Shown here: piece after piece, positions 61,369 through 64,000 of the stretch
How positions within the stretch are numbered: the stretch's first letter is position 1
Layout of the letters: each line of letters starts with the position of its first letter
NCBI GenBank assembly: GCA_002794775.1
Contig: NBAY01000005.1
Span: forward strand, 992,001 to 1,056,000
Direction: 5' to 3'
Source: Porodaedalea pini
Taxonomy: Eukaryota; Basidiomycota; Agaricomycetes; Hymenochaetales; Hymenochaetaceae
DNA: 64,000 bases
Program-made: the position numbers and the translations under genes
Notes under the pieces: model-generated
The model's input: only the letters and a program-made list of their open reading frames with translations
What the model was told of the DNA's origin: nothing
Databases searched by the model: none

Positions 61369-62180
61369 GCTTGACCTTCCTTCACTACAATCTACATAGA
61401 ATACTAATTCTACCGGAAGAAACCGTGTTCTAGGGGATACTGAGTACAGTCAGATACATAGACAAACGCAGCTCGTAGCGGAACGCTCAATTCGCCATGG
61501 CCCGTGCAAGTGTCAACAAAGTCGACAGATATATAGTACCACCTAGCCTATTTAGAGACCAAGGTATGGCTGTATGTTCCTCTTTATCTTTTGGCATAAG
61601 CCAACATTTCGAGATTAACATAAAAAGGGGGGAACAAGCCAGAATGAAGATCTCAAACTGAACACGATGGAGCTTTCGGGTATGATATAGGTGGGCGAGT
61701 CAATGGTAGCTGCTAAGGAGTGTGGGAGATGTGGCGGCCAGCAAGACGACGCCGGATCAATACAAGCACACCAGCAGGTTCAGACATACCCTGGTCAAGG
61801 TCTGGCAGTAGGAAAGTCGGCGAACAGGAGGCGGACATCTTCAGAAATTATCGTACGCCCGCTTCATTGCAAGAGCCTGGGGAGGTAGGATACAGCTGCT
61901 TCAACATCCTCATTTGTCCTATAGCCCCAGCTTTTTGTAGTAGTATGAAGCAAGCACCACGATCAGAGAGATGAAGTAAGGCAGTTATCCCGAATTAAAT
62001 CTGCGTGACCCGGAGATGCTAATACGGCTCCGACTGCGGTTCCTTGTTTTCTTCGTCCCTCTTATGGTGGACTTGCCACGCGATATGATGAACAGTGAAG
62101 ACAAGGTGAAATAAATTTACCAGACCTGGAACGTACAATCAAGAAGTGGCGGTACAGCAAACGTCTGCAACCTCCGGCCA
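61369..62180. other. Intergenic, 0.8 kb, nothing recognised
   Basis: Only short frames without family resemblance. Confidence 0.45.
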
Positions 62181-63319
62181 TTACTGTGAAACAGCATACG
62201 CGGCGCTCATTTCGTTGATCATGGGCTGGAAGTTCTCTGCAGGGACAAGCATCAACCGACCGGCGACGTCCAGCCTGAAGGAATCCTCCTCGTTTTGTGC
62301 CTGCGTCGAGAGCGGGTAGTCGAGCGTGTATGTCGCGTACTGACGTTCGTACGAGAAAATATATAAGCATGATTAACACATGGGTAGGGAGGAAGTACGA
62401 ATACAAACTTTTTGGATATACTCGTCTTCTGGGTGGAATGAGTAGATTGACGGCCCATCGCCTGATGCTGCGAGTGTTGGAGGAAGGAGCTTGCTCCTTG
62501 ACTTTTTGGACGGGCGTTGAGCGGAGTCGTTCTCGAGCTCCGCAGCTTGCTGGGGAGTGAGGTGGTACGTCCGTGTAAGGATAAGATAGTGGGTAAATGT
62601 ATACGGTTCAGCCTGTCAGTACGACAGGAACGTCAGAAATGCAATGTCTAAATAGGTGAATAATAACACGCACATCGTCGTTTGCCCACTTGATCTCGTC
62701 CGCTAGCATCCGGTACATAGGCGGAACGACCTGCACCGGCATATTGATCAAGCGTTCGCTGAACACAAATCCGACATGATTCTGCGATTGGAGACCATCG
62801 GGTCCCAGAAGGCCCTGCAGCGTTGCTCGGAGCGCGGGGTTCGCAGATGATTTCGCAAGCACGTATTCCCTGATAGCCTTTATCGATGCGTGGTTCTACG
62901 GAAGGATACAGGACACGAAGTTTAGGAGAAATCTCTGGGTAAAATATAAGCACATAGAACAGCACACACCTGGTGAACGTGCATATTGAGCACGCTGAGA
63001 TACGCATATGGGTCACTCTCGATTCCGTCCGTCTTGACCGTCGTGCCCAGCAGGGGCTGCGAGAGGATGAGATCGGCGAGCTCGTGTAGCGAGAACAGCT
63101 CAGCATCGGATTGAAAGAGCTGGGTGAGCAGCCGTTTGAGGGCCAGGTAGTCGACCTTCGGGTTCGGGTCGAAGAAATCAAAGTCGACGTCTATCAGGCT
63201 CTACTGGTTGTAATTCACCCCATGAGATTTTATGCGATAGATGTAGAGAGACATGTACTCACGACATCGCTGGTGTTGCCCTCCTCCTCCTCGTCCTTTG
63301 TTTGTTTTCGCTTCGACAT
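62181..63319 (-). CDS. BCP1: Bcp1/BCCIP family protein
   Basis: Starts at 63319 with MSKRKQTKDEEEEGNTSDV. An intron then leads to SLIDVDFDFFDPNPKVDYLALKRLLTQLFQ, the diagnostic opening of the family. Further exons give LSLHELADLILSQPLLGTTVKTDG-like sequence, SDPYAYLSVLNMHVHQ, FVFSERLINMPVQVVPPMYRMLADEIKWA, a hydrophilic TYHLTPQQAAELEND stretch, and YATYTLDYPL...FRLDVAGRLMLVPAENFQPMINEM. Yeast Bcp1 is the nuclear chaperone for ribosomal protein uL14 (Rpl23) and has a role in export of Mss4; human BCCIP binds BRCA2 and p21. The length (about 280-300 residues) fits. The stop is the TAA at 62181-62183 (minus strand). Confidence 0.9.
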
Positions 63320-63633
63320 GTTGTCGCCGTCGTGCCGTCGCGTTCGTCGAGATCGACGGCCGCAAATTTTGCCGTATATAATTTCAATCTCCGCGACACG
63401 GAATGGAGACGCGGTGGCGGCCGGATCCAGGGACTTGTTCTTGACCACCATGTCAATGTTTCGCGGGAAAACACAGCATTACACTGGATAATCCCGTTTT
63501 TATCTGGGATAAATTTGAGATCCGGAGCTGAAGCGTCCATTGACGCATTGGCTTCTTCGTCGGCAGTCCGAGTCACTTATGGAAATGCTATGCTCTCACA
63601 TCTCCTCGAGGTCACTTCTGATTCTCGACCACC
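63320..63633. promoter_or_regulatory. Divergent intergenic region between BCP1 and the second proline dehydrogenase
   Basis: 314 bp between opposing start codons. CGCGGGAAAA at about 63459 is the only compositional feature noted. Confidence 0.5.
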
Positions 63634-64000
63634 ATGTTCTCAAGATCCACTGTTTTCTGCAGAGCTGCGTCTCGTACTAAGGCGACTCCGAGTCTGAATA
63701 CTTGTAATGCGTTTCGAAGTGGCCCCCGCGCGCTCTCAACGTTGACGCCACAAGCAGTGTCTCCGCGCGGAAGACGCGTCCGTTTAGGCACCCTCGCGCT
63801 CACTGGTGCTCTGACTCTGAGTAGCTCGGCATACCTATATCTGCAACAACCCTTTAGAGCAGAAGCGTCAGACGTAGATGGAGATGATGCAGTGTCTTAT
63901 CGACAACAAACGCCGCTGTCGGCTCTCATCCGGACATATATTGTGTACTCTATGTGCTCTATCCCTTTTCTAGTTGACCACTCTCCCTCGATTCTCTCTG
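63634..64000 (+). CDS. Proline dehydrogenase, mitochondrial, copy 2 (N-terminal part, runs off the window)
   Basis: The ATG at 63634 starts MFSRSTVFCRAASRTKATPS, an Arg/Ser-rich presequence-like N-terminus. VRLGTLALTGALTLSSSAYLYLQQPFRAEA follows, then TPLSALIRTYIVYSMCSIPFLVDHSPSILS, matching copy 1 (LGALLRSYVVYSMCSVPMLVDYSPSILSAL) almost residue for residue. The catalytic part is beyond the window. The presequences of the two copies differ strongly, so the duplication is not very recent or the N-termini evolve fast. Two copies could be differently regulated or differ between proline and a related substrate. Confidence 0.88.
   Translation, partial: MFSRSTVFCRAASRTKATPSLNTCNAFRSGPRALSTLTPQAVSPRGRRVRLGTLALTGALTLSSSAYLYLQQPFRAEASDVDGDDAVSYRQQTPLSALIRTYIVYSMCSIPFLVDHSPSILS

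Overview
The window is a piece of a filamentous fungal nuclear genome, almost certainly an agaricomycete basidiomycete. Coding regions are cut by many short introns (mostly 48-60 nt), the RNA polymerase II largest subunit carries a heptad CTD, and several families typical of mushroom genomes are present: DUF6533 seven-TM proteins, BCS1-like AAA proteins, an UNC93-like transporter pair and a WW-like/multi-TM family. Gene calls rest on reading protein motifs and splice sites by eye; no database search was run.

Layout. 1-1187: decayed 3' part of a multi-TM gene whose paralogue lies at 58.5-61.4 kb. 1407-6125: a 4.7 kb DNA transposon with 36-bp inverted termini and a disrupted transposase carrying a QLQ-like motif and tandem repeats. 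6927-10751: a second DNA transposon with 26-bp termini, a TA duplication and an apparently intact DDE_1-type transposase; it ends 80 bp before a GPALPP1-like gene. 10.8-26.4 kb: housekeeping genes, all on +: GPALPP1-like, RTF2, a BCS1-like AAA ATPase, a branched-chain aminotransferase and RPB1. 26.8-42.9 kb: a segmental duplication of an UNC93-like transporter followed by a DUF6533 membrane protein. In the left copy, a complete and very young Ty1/copia element (28051-33149, identical LTRs) sits inside a 58-nt intron of the transporter; in the right copy the DUF6533 gene has decayed. 43.5-46.5 kb: a long low-complexity protein with a conserved C-terminal signature (possibly Bni4-like). 47.8-54.8 kb: VPS27 (ESCRT-0) and CAND1, divergently transcribed. 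55.1-64.0 kb: two proline dehydrogenase genes head to head, separated by the WW-like/TM gene and BCP1.

The housekeeping genes act in separate processes (transcription, replication fork control, cullin exchange, endosomal sorting, amino-acid metabolism, ribosome export). Direct functional links are few: the two proline dehydrogenases, and the transporter/DUF6533 pair that was duplicated as a unit. No tRNA, rRNA or CRISPR array was found. The most informative features are the transposon architectures, the intron-borne retrotransposon, and the micro-exons in RPB1 and the transporter.
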